A DNA stretch of 64,000 bases from Winogradskyella ouciana (GCF_009709615.1 NZ_WJYA01000009.1:124001-188000), one strand, 5' to 3'. Numbered from the stretch's first letter, positions 10,176 through 19,320 are shown. A program made the numbers and translations. Notes: a model not told the origin generated them from the letters alone.

Positions 10176-12686
10176 TTAAAAGTAGAATCCAAAACTTCCT
10201 GTTACACCGAATTTTCTAGCATCAGGATTATCTAAATAGTTACCTCTAAAATTAAAATCTATCCGTAATATCTTAAAGATATTTGCGACTCCAAAACTGT
10301 ACTCGTAGTATACTTTAGAGTCTGGCGCAACCAGTGGAAATTCTACTGGATTTCCAGTAGTGCTTAATGCAATATTCTCATCTGACAATTCTCCCCAAAC
10401 ACCTCTAATACTTGCAATAGCCCTTAAATTGTATTTTTTTAAGAATGGAATACGAGAGAACAATCGTCCATTAAAATTATGCTCTATATGCATCGATGTG
10501 TAGGTGTCGGTTACGAACTCATAAAAATCGAGTTGAGAGAATGTATTATAAATTGAAAAATACGTTTGATTACCTGGCACAACACTTAGCAAAGCCAAAG
10601 GCACTTCACCAAAGGTTTTACCCATTTCTATGGATGTGGTTAAACGACCAAAGCCTCCAACCTGCCATGGTTGTATATATGAGAACTGTAGTTTTGTATA
10701 ATCAAAATCGCTATCAAACCAATCACGATCACCTCTGGTAACCTGCGCAAATAGTTTTGCGAAATTATCATTCTTTGTTTTTCGTTCTACACCAAAACCC
10801 GTCATTTCTCGTTTTGGATAAAAGTTTAGTGAGAGTCGAGTTTCAAACTGTTTTACTTCAGAGGAGATTCCTGTAGGTGATTCAGGATCATTAAAATCTA
10901 AGCTAAAAGTTGGTGATGCTGATCGTACATTTCTAAAACTTCCGTCTAGACGCACCACAAAATTTCGGGAAGGCTCAATAGACATACCCAAATTGGTCAA
11001 CTTTATATTGCTGAGTTTATCATTAGCTCCTGTATTTATAACTGAAGATGACGCTAAACTTCTTCCCAGCACATCCGTAGAACTTGTTAAACTTGCTCCA
11101 ATTTGCTCCACATCCCTTCGCGTACCACCAAATAAGGTCAATCGGCTTTTTTCATCCAACAACCATTTACCTGATAAACCGTATTTAAACTTATTGTCTC
11201 TAAAGCCGTATGCCAAAAACCCTTCGAGTCTCCATGGGTCATTTGGACCAAAATACGTTCTTCCGCCAGTTCTTAACCGTAAACCCTCTACTTCGTTAAA
11301 ACCAAAAGTTGAAAAGATCGGTCCATAATCGAAATTTATACTTGGAAACTCCACATAGCCAGAAGCCAAAATGCTCCCTATATTATAAAGTCGCTTAAAT
11401 TTTTTTACAGTTTTAAGCGTATCCAACATTTTATAGACACCTTTTTCATCTTTATTTAACGCTTCTAGCCTGTTCTTTTCCCAAAAATCATCTTCCCTAT
11501 TATAAACATCTTTATCATAATTATAAACTTCTTTGTCATAGAAATCTTCATCCTTTGGCTGGTTAAATTGATAGTTATCGTATAGAGTTGTTCGTTTTCC
11601 ATAAACACCTCTAGACTTTTCTTTTTTGTTTAATGCAAAATCCGACAGGAAATAATCACGTTTAATTAAGAACACAGAATCGTTCAGCACCTCAAATTCT
11701 TGTTCAATATAAATCTCTTTAACCCAATTAATATTGGCGCTTTTTGAAGCCTGCATATTAATTTCTTTTATCGCATAGGTAGAATCGTTAACCCAAAAGT
11801 CTCCTTTAAAGGTCAACTCATTTTTTCGTCTAGGATAATAGATAATATTATAGCACCATTTATTGTCGATGTAAGCACTGTCTGAAAGTACATAATTGTA
11901 GGTTTGGACACCTGTTCTACTCAATGGGCTAACAAAACTCTTGTCAAAAAACTTTAGGTAATTATCGTATACATTGTAGTCTGAATATAAATCGTCAACA
12001 AAGTCTATTATAACCTGGTTGTTACTAAACCCAGAGTTCTTATTACCCAATAAATTCTCTCGTTTTTCATTAAGGATATTATCACCATAAACTTTTTTTA
12101 CAGACTCATTTAAAAAGATTGGTAAGTATGTTTTACCTGTTACAGAAGATGTGTCCACTTCTTCAAACACAAACTCCATACCCTTAAAAAGTTTACTTTT
12201 AATCAGCGAACTATCTATAGTATTGAGATCAAACTCTACTTTTTCATATTGGTCATACTGATACTGCTTAAATTGACTCAATCCATTTTGTCGTTTACGT
12301 TCCCATATTTTTTGCAGAATACGAATCGCAGGATTTTCAGAAGCTTTTTTAGATTGCTTTCCTGTTACAATAACCACCTCATCTAAAGACGAAGCCTCTT
12401 CTTTTAGAATAAATTTTAAATCGTAGTTAACTTTTTTAGTAAGTGGAACTTCTAGAATTTCGAAACCAATGAAGGACACTATTAAGGTTTCCCATGTTTC
12501 ATCAGATTCTAAATAGAACTTTCCATCTTCATTGGTTATGGTTCCTTCTGTTGAGCCTTTGAATAGTACATTAGCAAAAGGAATTGGGTCGTTGTTTTCA
12601 TCATAGACATAACCACTCACTTTCGTTTGAGCAAAAGCCGTTATAATTCCAAAAAACAAAAAGAGTATAAGTAGTTTCTTTTTCAT
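10176..12686 (-). CDS. DUF5686 outer-membrane protein with carboxypeptidase-like domain
   Basis: An 836-residue envelope protein. A signal peptide ends near residue 19 (TAFAQ). Residues 22-100 form a CarboxypepD_reg-like beta-sandwich (KVSGYVYDENNDPIPFANV), as found at the N-terminus of many Bacteroidota TonB-linked receptors. The rest matches DUF5686. It ends in alternating beta strands and a terminal aromatic residue (GFYF), as expected for an outer-membrane barrel. No TonB plug is visible, so it is not a standard SusC receptor. The function is unknown. It is separated from pdhB by a terminator. Confidence 0.8.
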   Translation of the reverse strand: MKKKLLILFLFFGIITAFAQTKVSGYVYDENNDPIPFANVLFKGSTEGTITNEDGKFYLESDETWETLIVSFIGFEILEVPLTKKVNYDLKFILKEEASSLDEVVIVTGKQSKKASENPAIRILQKIWERKRQNGLSQFKQYQYDQYEKVEFDLNTIDSSLIKSKLFKGMEFVFEEVDTSSVTGKTYLPIFLNESVKKVYGDNILNEKRENLLGNKNSGFSNNQVIIDFVDDLYSDYNVYDNYLKFFDKSFVSPLSRTGVQTYNYVLSDSAYIDNKWCYNIIYYPRRKNELTFKGDFWVNDSTYAIKEINMQASKSANINWVKEIYIEQEFEVLNDSVFLIKRDYFLSDFALNKKEKSRGVYGKRTTLYDNYQFNQPKDEDFYDKEVYNYDKDVYNREDDFWEKNRLEALNKDEKGVYKMLDTLKTVKKFKRLYNIGSILASGYVEFPSINFDYGPIFSTFGFNEVEGLRLRTGGRTYFGPNDPWRLEGFLAYGFRDNKFKYGLSGKWLLDEKSRLTLFGGTRRDVEQIGASLTSSTDVLGRSLASSSVINTGANDKLSNIKLTNLGMSIEPSRNFVVRLDGSFRNVRSASPTFSLDFNDPESPTGISSEVKQFETRLSLNFYPKREMTGFGVERKTKNDNFAKLFAQVTRGDRDWFDSDFDYTKLQFSYIQPWQVGGFGRLTTSIEMGKTFGEVPLALLSVVPGNQTYFSIYNTFSQLDFYEFVTDTYTSMHIEHNFNGRLFSRIPFLKKYNLRAIASIRGVWGELSDENIALSTTGNPVEFPLVAPDSKVYYEYSFGVANIFKILRIDFNFRGNYLDNPDARKFGVTGSFGFYF

Positions 12687-12694
12687 AATAAAAA

Positions 12695-12743
12695 AACTTC
12701 ATCAACTATTGTGCAAAACTTACACTTTACTTGATGAAGTTTA
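12695..12743 (-). terminator. Terminator of pdhB with long loop
   Basis: Arms AAACTTCATCAA and TTGATGAAGTTT match perfectly across a 25-base loop. On the minus strand the second arm runs into seven T. It starts 22 bases after the pdhB stop. The loop is longer than usual for an intrinsic terminator. Confidence 0.75.
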
Positions 12744-12764
12744 TATAACGCAAAAAGTTGCGCT

Positions 12765-13742
12765 TTATTTGTACATAACTTTTTTCACCGCTTTTATAAC
12801 GTCTTCACTATTTGGCAACCATTCTTCTAAAAGCACAGGTGAATATGGTGCTGGTGTATCAGCTGTATTTATTTTTACTACAGGAGCGTCCAGGTAGTCA
12901 AAAGCCTCTGATTGCACTAAATACGTAATTTCGGTTGCCACATTACCAAAAGGCCAGGCTTCTTCTAAAACCACTAATCTATTTGTCTTTTTTACAGACT
13001 CCAAAATAGCTTTTCTATCCATAGGACGAACAGTTCGTAAATCTATGATTTCACAAGAGATACCTTCTTTTTCTAATTCGTCTGCCGCTTTGTAAGCTTC
13101 CTTTATAATTTTCCCGAAAGACACAATAGTAACATCAGTCCCTTCGCGTTTAATATCCGCTACACCAATTGGTAAAACATATTCTCCTTCTGGCACTTCA
13201 CCTTTATCTCCATACATCTGCTCACTCTCCATAAAAATCACAGGATCGTCATCTCTTATTGCAGCCTTTAATAAGCCTTTGGCATCGTAAGGATTGGATG
13301 GTACGATTACTTTTAAACCTGGAGTATTAGCGAACCAATTCTCAAATGCTTGCGAGTGCGTTGCTCCCAATTGACCTGCGGAAGCCGTTGGACCTCTAAA
13401 AACAATAGGGCATTTAAACTGTCCACCAGACATTTGTCTAATCTTTGCCGCATTATTTATAATTTGATCAATTCCAACTAAAGAGAAGTTAAAGGTCATA
13501 TATTCAACGATTGGGCGATTTCCTGTCATGGTAGACCCAATAGCAATACCTGCAAAACCAAGCTCCGCAATAGGTGTATCTATAACTCGCTTCGCACCAA
13601 ATTCATCTAACATGCCTTTAGACGCTTTATAAGCACCATTATATTCTGCCACTTCCTCACCCATAAGATAAACGCTCTCATCTCTACGCATTTCTTCGCT
13701 CATGGCTTCACAAACGGCCTCTCTAAATTGAATTGTCTTCAT
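12765..13742 (-). CDS. pdhB: Pyruvate dehydrogenase E1 component subunit beta
   Basis: The beta subunit of the thiamine-diphosphate E1 heterotetramer, which decarboxylates pyruvate for acetyl-CoA formation. The 325 residues match transketolase pyrimidine-binding and C-terminal domains. Motifs include GEEVAEYNGAYK with the thiamine-activating Glu, IDTPIAELGFAGIAIG, the GATHSQAFENWF block, and a C-terminal EEAWPFGNVATEI. The alpha subunit gene is not adjacent in this window, so E1 alpha must be elsewhere. Other 2-oxoacid E1 beta proteins are similar, but this form matches the pyruvate enzyme of flavobacteria best. It is divergent from the etf genes. Confidence 0.88.
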   Translation of the reverse strand: MKTIQFREAVCEAMSEEMRRDESVYLMGEEVAEYNGAYKASKGMLDEFGAKRVIDTPIAELGFAGIAIGSTMTGNRPIVEYMTFNFSLVGIDQIINNAAKIRQMSGGQFKCPIVFRGPTASAGQLGATHSQAFENWFANTPGLKVIVPSNPYDAKGLLKAAIRDDDPVIFMESEQMYGDKGEVPEGEYVLPIGVADIKREGTDVTIVSFGKIIKEAYKAADELEKEGISCEIIDLRTVRPMDRKAILESVKKTNRLVVLEEAWPFGNVATEITYLVQSEAFDYLDAPVVKINTADTPAPYSPVLLEEWLPNSEDVIKAVKKVMYK

Positions 13743-13764
13743 ACTCTTGTTCTTAAACGAAAAA

Positions 13765-13772
13765 CAAAAGTA
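13765..13772 (-). promoter_or_regulatory. Bacteroidota -7 box for pdhB
   Basis: The minus strand reads TACTTTTG, matching TAnnTTTG, 23 bases before the pdhB ATG. No convincing -33 TTG is seen at normal spacing. Confidence 0.45.
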
Positions 13773-13812
13773 AGCATAATTGAAAAACTAAATAAATCAA
13801 AATTCTTTAAAA

Positions 13813-13834
13813 TTTACTATGCATGCATAGTAAA
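13813..13834. promoter_or_regulatory. Perfect 22-bp palindrome between pdhB and etfB
   Basis: The half site TTTACTATGCA is followed directly by its exact reverse complement, with no spacer. It lies in the 245-base divergent region, 71 bases from the pdhB start and 154 bases from the etfB start. There is no T-run, and it is not at a gene end, so a terminator is unlikely. It looks like an operator for a dimeric regulator of the TetR, MarR or GntR type. The regulator is not identified. Confidence 0.55.
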
Positions 13835-13987
13835 TATTCAAAATAAAATAATTACCTTCGTATCCGCAATATTTAGGGCTATTTTTTACACTAAAAGTTA
13901 AAAATAATACAGATTAACAACCATTATGTTGCGAAAACGTTTTAGTGTAAAGGAATTACAATTTAAAAATTAAATAATATAAAGAAT

Positions 13988-14734
13988 ATGAAGATTTTAG
14001 TATGTATTAGCCATGTACCAGATACAACTTCAAAGATTAATTTTACTGATGGTGACACCAAGTTCGATACCAATGGTGTACAGTTTGTGATTAACCCAAA
14101 TGATGAGTTTGGCTTAACACGTGCTATGTGGTTTAAGGAAAAGCAAGGTGCTAGTGTAGATGTCATTAACGTAGGTGGAGCAGAAACAGAACCAACGCTA
14201 AGAAAAGCTTTGGCTATTGGTGCTGACACTGCAATTAGAGTTAACACTCCTGCTACAGACGGTTTTTCTGTAGCTAAACAATTAGCGAATGTGGTAAAAG
14301 AAGGTGGTTACGATTTGGTAATAGCTGGTAGAGAATCTATTGATTATAATGGCGGCATGGTACCAGGAATGTTAGCTGCAATGATTGATGCAAACTTCGT
14401 TGCCAATTGCATCGGTTTAGAAGTTGACGGTACAAGTGCCAAAGCGGTTAGAGAGATTGATGGTGGAAAAGAAACCGTTAGTACGTCTTTACCTTTAGTT
14501 ATTGGAGGACAGAAAGGATTAGTTGAAGAGAGTGATCTTCGTATTCCAAATATGAGAGGTATAATGATGGCGCGTAAAAAACCATTGAATGTGGTTGAGC
14601 CTACCGATGTCAGTGCTGAAACCAAATCAGTAAGCTTTGAAAAGCCAGCTCCAAAAGGCGCTGTTAAACTGGTTGAGCCAGATAATTTAGATGAATTAGT
14701 GAACTTACTTCATAACGAGGCTAAAGTGATTTAA
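13988..14734 (+). CDS. etfB: Electron transfer flavoprotein subunit beta
   Basis: The AMP-binding subunit of the EtfAB heterodimer, which takes electrons from acyl-CoA dehydrogenases and passes them to ETF-quinone oxidoreductase. The 248 residues begin MKILVCISHVPDT, and show the family core NPNDEFGLTRAM and the AMP-site region AGRESIDYNGGMVPGMLA. Length is normal. etfA follows after an 84-base spacer, so the two form an operon. The palindrome upstream is a candidate control site. Confidence 0.95.
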   Translation: MKILVCISHVPDTTSKINFTDGDTKFDTNGVQFVINPNDEFGLTRAMWFKEKQGASVDVINVGGAETEPTLRKALAIGADTAIRVNTPATDGFSVAKQLANVVKEGGYDLVIAGRESIDYNGGMVPGMLAAMIDANFVANCIGLEVDGTSAKAVREIDGGKETVSTSLPLVIGGQKGLVEESDLRIPNMRGIMMARKKPLNVVEPTDVSAETKSVSFEKPAPKGAVKLVEPDNLDELVNLLHNEAKVI

Positions 14735-14818
14735 AATAAATTCCAAAAAAATCAAACTCTAAATTCCAAAATGATCACTTTGGGATTTGGTGCTTTAAAT
14801 TTTAAACTTGATAATATT

Positions 14819-15781
14819 ATGTCAATACTAGTATATACAGAATCAGAAAACGGAAAATTTAAGAAAGCAGCTCTAGAGGTTGTATCTTATGCTAAGGCCA
14901 TTGCAGACCAAATGGGAACTTCGGTTACTGCCGTAGCTGTCAATGCAGATAACGCTGATAGCTTAGGGAATTACGGAGCATCCAAAGTGCTTTCAGTAAA
15001 GAATGATGGTTTAGGTAAATTCAATGCCAAAAAATATGCTGCTATTTTAGAGCAAGCTGCAAAGCAAGAAGATGCTAAAGTTGTAGTCGTAAGCTCTAGC
15101 GCAGATAGTAAATATTTAGCTCCACTTTTAGCGGTTGAATTAGATGCAGGTTATGTTTCTAACGTCGTTGAAGCACCATCAAGCACATCTCCTTTTACAG
15201 TAAAGCGTACTGCTTTTACTAACAAAGCTTTTGCTAATACCGAAATTACAACTGATGTAAAGGTTGTTGGGTTATCTAACAATTCCTTTGGTGTCATTGA
15301 ATCTGGGGGCAGTGCTTCTGTAGAAGATTTCTCTCCATCAATTCCTGAATCTGGGGTAAGTGTGGAGTCAATTGATAAAGCAACTGACAAGGTAAGCATT
15401 GCTGATGCAGAAATCGTTGTGTCTGGAGGAAGAGGTCTTAAAGGCCCTGAAAACTGGGGAATGGTTGAAGAACTTGCAGAAGTTTTGGGAGCAGCAACGG
15501 CATGCTCTAAACCCGTATCGGATTTAGGCTGGAGACCTCACAGTGAGCACGTAGGGCAAACAGGTAAACCAGTGGCTTCTAACTTATATATTGCCATTGG
15601 TATCTCTGGTGCCATTCAGCACTTAGCAGGTATCAACGCCTCTAAAGTAAAAGTTGTAATTAATACAGATGCTGAAGCGCCTTTCTTTAAAGCTGCTGAT
15701 TACGGAGTTGTTGGTGACGCCTTTGAAGTTGTACCAAAACTAACAGAAAAATTAAAAGCTTTTAAAGCAGAAAACGCATAA
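14819..15781 (+). CDS. etfA: Electron transfer flavoprotein subunit alpha
   Basis: The FAD-binding subunit of the electron transfer flavoprotein. The C-terminal FAD domain shows GGRGLKGPENWGMVEELA, the GATACSKPVSDLGWRPHSEHVGQTG block and YIAIGISGAIQHLAG, all diagnostic. I chose the ATG at 14819 (MSILVYTESENGKF). The in-frame ATG at 14771 would add 16 residues translated from low-complexity spacer of the AAATTCCAAA kind. Length from 14819 is 320 residues, normal for EtfA. It is the last gene of the etfBA unit before a hairpin element. Confidence 0.95.
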   Translation: MSILVYTESENGKFKKAALEVVSYAKAIADQMGTSVTAVAVNADNADSLGNYGASKVLSVKNDGLGKFNAKKYAAILEQAAKQEDAKVVVVSSSADSKYLAPLLAVELDAGYVSNVVEAPSSTSPFTVKRTAFTNKAFANTEITTDVKVVGLSNNSFGVIESGGSASVEDFSPSIPESGVSVESIDKATDKVSIADAEIVVSGGRGLKGPENWGMVEELAEVLGAATACSKPVSDLGWRPHSEHVGQTGKPVASNLYIAIGISGAIQHLAGINASKVKVVINTDAEAPFFKAADYGVVGDAFEVVPKLTEKLKAFKAENA

Positions 15782-15805
15782 TTTTAGTAACTTGTAATAT
15801 TCATA

Positions 15806-15877
15806 AGGACTGTTTAAATTGGCATAAAATCGAAATCTGCTAAAGCAGTTTGGTAAAGTCCTAATTTAAACAGTTCT
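15806..15877 (+). promoter_or_regulatory. Structured hairpin element after etfA
   Basis: Arms AGGACTGTTTAAATT (15806-15820) and AATTTAAACAGTTCT (15863-15877) pair over 15 positions with one G-T wobble. A short inner hairpin CTGCTAAAGCAG lies between them. The bases AGTCCT at 15857-15862 could pair with the same AGGACT, giving an alternative fold. The right arm is followed by TTGTGTTTT, so it may end etfBA transcription or tune the nuclease gene that starts 17 bases later. Confidence 0.5.
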
Positions 15878-15893
15878 TTGTGTTTTATAAATT

Positions 15894-16508
15894 ATGAGCT
15901 TAGTTCGTTTAAATATTAAAGGTATTTCTTACAGCCAAACCCAAAATGGTGCCTATGCCTTAATTCTTAATGAAGTTGATGGTGACCGTAAACTACCTAT
16001 AGTTATTGGTGCGTTTGAAGCTCAATCTATTGCCATTGCCCTAGAAAAGGAAATTCGTCCACCAAGACCGTTAACACACGATTTATTTAAAAACTTTGCA
16101 GACCGTTTTGACATTGTGGTGAAGCAGGTTATTATTCATAAATTGGTTGATGGTGTCTTCTACTCAAGTTTGATTTGTGAGCGCGATAAAATTGAAGAAA
16201 TCATTGATGCCAGAACCAGTGATGCTATTGCTTTAGCATTGCGTTTTCAAGCACCAATTTTTACTTATAAAAACATCTTGGACAAAGCTGGTATTTATCT
16301 TAAAGTCAATCCGAAAAAAGAAGACGAGGAACAAGATAGTATTCTGGTTGATGACATTATTGCCGAAGAAATTGAAGCGGCAGCAAGTGAGCAAGAAAGC
16401 TATAAAGACAAATCCCTAGAAGAACTACACAGTCTCTTAGATGAAGCCGTTAATAATGAAGATTATGAAAAAGCTGCCAAGATAAGAGACGAAATTTCTA
16501 AGCGCTAA
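15894..16508 (+). CDS. Bifunctional nuclease family protein (DUF151 and UVR)
   Basis: The 204-residue protein carries a DUF151 domain in residues 1-135 (LPIVIGAFEAQSIAIALE, DARTSDAIALALR) and a UVR motif at the C-terminus (residues 170-204, NNEDYEKAAKIRDEI). DUF151 proteins are called bifunctional nucleases after a plant DNase/RNase homologue; the bacterial role is not settled. No signal peptide. It starts 112 bases after etfA and is followed after 14 bases by the nucleoside transporter, so these two are probably cotranscribed. Confidence 0.88.
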   Translation: MSLVRLNIKGISYSQTQNGAYALILNEVDGDRKLPIVIGAFEAQSIAIALEKEIRPPRPLTHDLFKNFADRFDIVVKQVIIHKLVDGVFYSSLICERDKIEEIIDARTSDAIALALRFQAPIFTYKNILDKAGIYLKVNPKKEDEEQDSILVDDIIAEEIEAAASEQESYKDKSLEELHSLLDEAVNNEDYEKAAKIRDEISKR

Positions 16509-16522
16509 CTAACATAACCTTT

Positions 16523-18235
16523 ATGAATCATTTTTTCAGAGCCCTGATTGCTATTTTTATTGGACTTTCATCAATTACGGCACAAGAGCTTGAAAAGACA
16601 TGGCAATTTGAAGCCATAGAGAATTCAGAAGGCAACTCACTTTTTAATATATCTGAAAACGATAGCATTGTTTTTAACAAAGGGGAATTTCAATATAATC
16701 TTGAAGCTAAAGATAATCTTGAAGCCTCAGGTGATTATATTTTTCAGAATAATCTCTTAGTATTTTATTACAACAAACCTAATGATACTATAAGACGCTA
16801 TAAAATTCAGGAATTAACGGACTCTACTCTTGTTTTTTCTGAAAATGGCACTTCTTATAAGTTTAAAACACTTGCCTCAAACGAAGTAGAAGCCATCGTT
16901 AATGAATTAACGGATTCTGACATTATCCCTAGTCAAGGTTTCTCTTTCAATAGTTTGTGGCGTGGTATTTTAGGAATGATTACCTTAATCTTCATCGCTT
17001 TTTTATTCAGTAGCAATAGAAAAGCTATTAACTGGAAGACTGTCGGTATTGGATTAGTGTTTCAACTTATTATAGCCATAGGAGTTCTTAAAATTGGATT
17101 TATCAAAACAATTTTTGAGTTTGTTGGTAAAATTTTTATTAAGATATTAGGCTTTACTCAAGCTGGTAGTGAGTTTCTATTTGGTGGTTTTATGGATGTA
17201 AACTCTTACGGTTTTATATTCGCCTTCCAAGTATTACCAACTATATTATTCTTTTCAGCATTAACTTCTGTATTATTTTATTTAGGCATTATTCAAAAGG
17301 TAGTAAAAGCTATGGGATGGCTACTCACTAAACTATTAGGCATTTCTGGGGCAGAGAGTCTAAGTGTTGCTGGTAATATCTTTTTAGGTCAAACTGAAGC
17401 ACCTTTATTAATTAAGGCCTATTTAGAAAAAATGAATAAGTCAGAAATTCTCTTGGTTATGATTGGCGGAATGGCAACCGTTGCTGGCGCTGTTTTAGCT
17501 GCATACATTGGTTTTTTGGGTGGAGATGATGAAGCGTTAAAACTTGTTTACGCTAAGCATTTATTGGCAGCTTCTGTTATGGCAGCTCCTGGCGCTATTG
17601 TCATTTCTAAAATACTATTTCCACAGACAGAAAAGATTAATACAGATGTATCTGTGTCACAAGAAAAAATAGGATCAAATATCCTAGAAGCTATAGCAAA
17701 TGGTACTACAGAAGGTTTAAGGCTTGCAGTTAACGTTGGTGCAATGCTTTTGGTTTTTGTAGCCTTTATAGCTATGATAAATTATGGATTTGGGAAAATT
17801 GGTTCAATTGGAGGGTTAAATAATTGGATATCAGACAACACACCATATAAAAATCTTTCGCTCGAGCTTATTTTAGGTTATGTTTTTGCGCCACTAATGT
17901 GGCTTATTGGTGTGGCTAAAGAAGATATGGCACTCATGGGACAATTGCTTGGCATCAAATTAGCTGCCAGTGAGTTTGTAGGTTATATTCAATTAGCAGA
18001 CTTAAAAAACGTAGCCAATGCTACACATCTCACCTACGAAAAGTCAATTATTATGGCTACTTATATGCTATGTGGTTTTGCTAATTTTGCATCAATAGGT
18101 ATCCAAATTGGCGGAATAGGGTCTTTAGCACCAGGTCAGCGCAAACAACTTTCTAAATTTGGCATGAAGGCTTTGATTGGTGGTACCATTGCATCTTTGA
18201 TTTCTGCGACTATAGCAGGAATGATAATTGGGTAA
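16523..18235 (+). CDS. CNT-family nucleoside transporter with N-terminal envelope domain
   Basis: A concentrative, Na+ or H+ coupled nucleoside uptake protein of the inner membrane. Residues about 145-570 hold the NupC-type core, with motifs GNIFLGQTEAPLLIKAYL, MIGGMATVAGAVLAAYIG and CGFANFASIGIQIGG. The N-terminus is unusual: a signal peptide (residues 1-20) is followed by about 110 residues of beta-rich, lipocalin-like sequence before the first core helix, which makes it longer (570) than the typical 400-residue transporter. The extra domain would lie in the periplasm. It lies two genes before the DHFR fusion, with thyA in between, so salvage and thymidylate synthesis sit together. Confidence 0.88.
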   Translation: MNHFFRALIAIFIGLSSITAQELEKTWQFEAIENSEGNSLFNISENDSIVFNKGEFQYNLEAKDNLEASGDYIFQNNLLVFYYNKPNDTIRRYKIQELTDSTLVFSENGTSYKFKTLASNEVEAIVNELTDSDIIPSQGFSFNSLWRGILGMITLIFIAFLFSSNRKAINWKTVGIGLVFQLIIAIGVLKIGFIKTIFEFVGKIFIKILGFTQAGSEFLFGGFMDVNSYGFIFAFQVLPTILFFSALTSVLFYLGIIQKVVKAMGWLLTKLLGISGAESLSVAGNIFLGQTEAPLLIKAYLEKMNKSEILLVMIGGMATVAGAVLAAYIGFLGGDDEALKLVYAKHLLAASVMAAPGAIVISKILFPQTEKINTDVSVSQEKIGSNILEAIANGTTEGLRLAVNVGAMLLVFVAFIAMINYGFGKIGSIGGLNNWISDNTPYKNLSLELILGYVFAPLMWLIGVAKEDMALMGQLLGIKLAASEFVGYIQLADLKNVANATHLTYEKSIIMATYMLCGFANFASIGIQIGGIGSLAPGQRKQLSKFGMKALIGGTIASLISATIAGMIIG

Positions 18236-18275
18236 TCCCCTTTGTCCTGCGGACATTTCCCCTAAGGGAAAAATA
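18236..18275. repeat. Dispersed intergenic repeat fragment (CCCTTTGTCC type)
   Basis: Just after the transporter stop the sequence contains CCCCTTTGTCC, a GTCCTGCGGAC hairpin and TCCCCTAAGGGA, another small palindrome. It is much more GC-rich than the surrounding spacer. I recognise this wording as common between genes in flavobacterial genomes, but copy number cannot be counted here. Confidence 0.45.
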
Positions 18276-18375
18276 AACACTCGTTAATAACTTTTGATAT
18301 TTGTTACTAGATATTTCGATTCAATAAGTATCATTTTAATTAAATTCGTTTCCACAATATATTCTTAATTATAAG

Positions 18376-18412
18376 AAAGTTTCTTCCCTCTGGGAAGACG
18401 GAAGATGGGCTT
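18376..18412. repeat. Second repeat fragment (TTCCCTCTGGGAA type)
   Basis: The bases TTCTTCCCTCTGGGAAGACGG, then AAGATGGG, include the small palindrome TTCCCTCTGGGAA. It resembles the other end of the element at 18236 and lies directly before thyA, so the two may be the ends of one decayed element of about 180 bases. Inference only. Confidence 0.35.
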
Positions 18413-18415
18413 ATT

Positions 18416-19240
18416 ATGAAACAATACCACGACTTAGTAAAACACGTTTTAGAAAACGGAAACGAAAAAGGAGATAGAACAGGTACAGGCACAAAAAGTG
18501 TATTCGGTTATCAAATGCGATTTGACCTCAGTGAAGGTTTCCCTATGGTAACTACAAAAAAGTTGCATTTAAAGTCTATCATTTATGAATTACTTTGGTT
18601 CTTAAAAGGTGATACTAACACAAAATACCTAACAGAAAACGGGGTCCGTATCTGGAATGAGTGGGCTGACGAGAATGGCGATCTTGGACCAGTGTATGGC
18701 CATCAATGGCGTAATTGGGCTAGCGAAGATATTGACCAAATCAAAGAGGTTATCCAAACACTTAAGAATAATCCAAATAGTCGAAGAATGTTGGTTTCTG
18801 CTTGGAACCCTTCAGTTTTACCAGATACTTCTAAATCGTTTTCAGAAAATGTCGCCGATGGTAAAGCCGCTTTACCGCCGTGCCATGCGTTTTTTCAATT
18901 CTATGTAGCAAATGGTAAATTATCTTGTCAATTATACCAACGTAGTGCTGACATATTTTTAGGCGTACCCTTTAATATTGCATCTTATGCCTTATTTACC
19001 ATGATGATGGCACAAGTTTGTGGTTACCAAGCTGGAGATTTTATTCACACGTTTGGTGATGCTCATATATATAATAATCATATGGAGCAGTTGGAACTTC
19101 AACTTTCCAGAGATCCAAGACCATTACCAAAAATGATTCTCAACCCAGAGGTAAAGGATATTTTCGACTTTAAGTTTGAAGATTTTACCTTAGTAGATTA
19201 CAATCCGCATCCACATATTAAAGGTGTAGTAGCCGTATAA
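18416..19240 (+). CDS. thyA: Thymidylate synthase
   Basis: It methylates dUMP to dTMP using methylenetetrahydrofolate, releasing dihydrofolate. The 274 residues show the catalytic Cys156 in [10 protein letters not shown], the folate/nucleotide-binding [11 protein letters not shown] near residue 22, [22 protein letters not shown], and the C-terminal end IKGVVAV that closes the active site. A short extra loop (about residues 135-150) accounts for the 10 residues beyond the E. coli enzyme. The dihydrofolate reductase that regenerates its folate is encoded about 660 bases downstream, with the CBM48 gene in between on the other strand. Confidence 0.97.
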   Translation: MKQYHDLVKHVLENGNEKGDRTGTGTKSVFGYQMRFDLSEGFPMVTTKKLHLKSIIYELLWFLKGDTNTKYLTENGVRIWNEWADENGDLGPVYGHQWRNWASEDIDQIKEVIQTLKNNPNSRRMLVSAWNPSVLPDTSKSFSENVADGKAALPPCHAFFQFYVANGKLSCQLYQRSADIFLGVPFNIASYALFTMMMAQVCGYQAGDFIHTFGDAHIYNNHMEQLELQLSRDPRPLPKMILNPEVKDIFDFKFEDFTLVDYNPHPHIKGVVAV

Positions 19241-19270
19241 AACGCTACAACGTATTTTAGTAAATAAAAA

Positions 19271-19294
19271 AAGCGTCTCAGTACTGAGACGCTT
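19271..19294. terminator. Bidirectional terminator thyA / CBM48 gene
   Basis: A perfect palindrome with half site AAGCGTCTCAGT, with A-run before and T-run after (seven T on the plus strand). It lies between the convergent thyA and CBM48 genes and can end transcription from both sides. Confidence 0.9.
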
Positions 19295-19320
19295 TTTTTA
19301 GGTTAATAGCACATTAATAA

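Noticed and set aside
14771..14818. Longer EtfA start
   Set aside because: The added 16 residues come from low-complexity spacer, and the family N-terminus begins at 14819.
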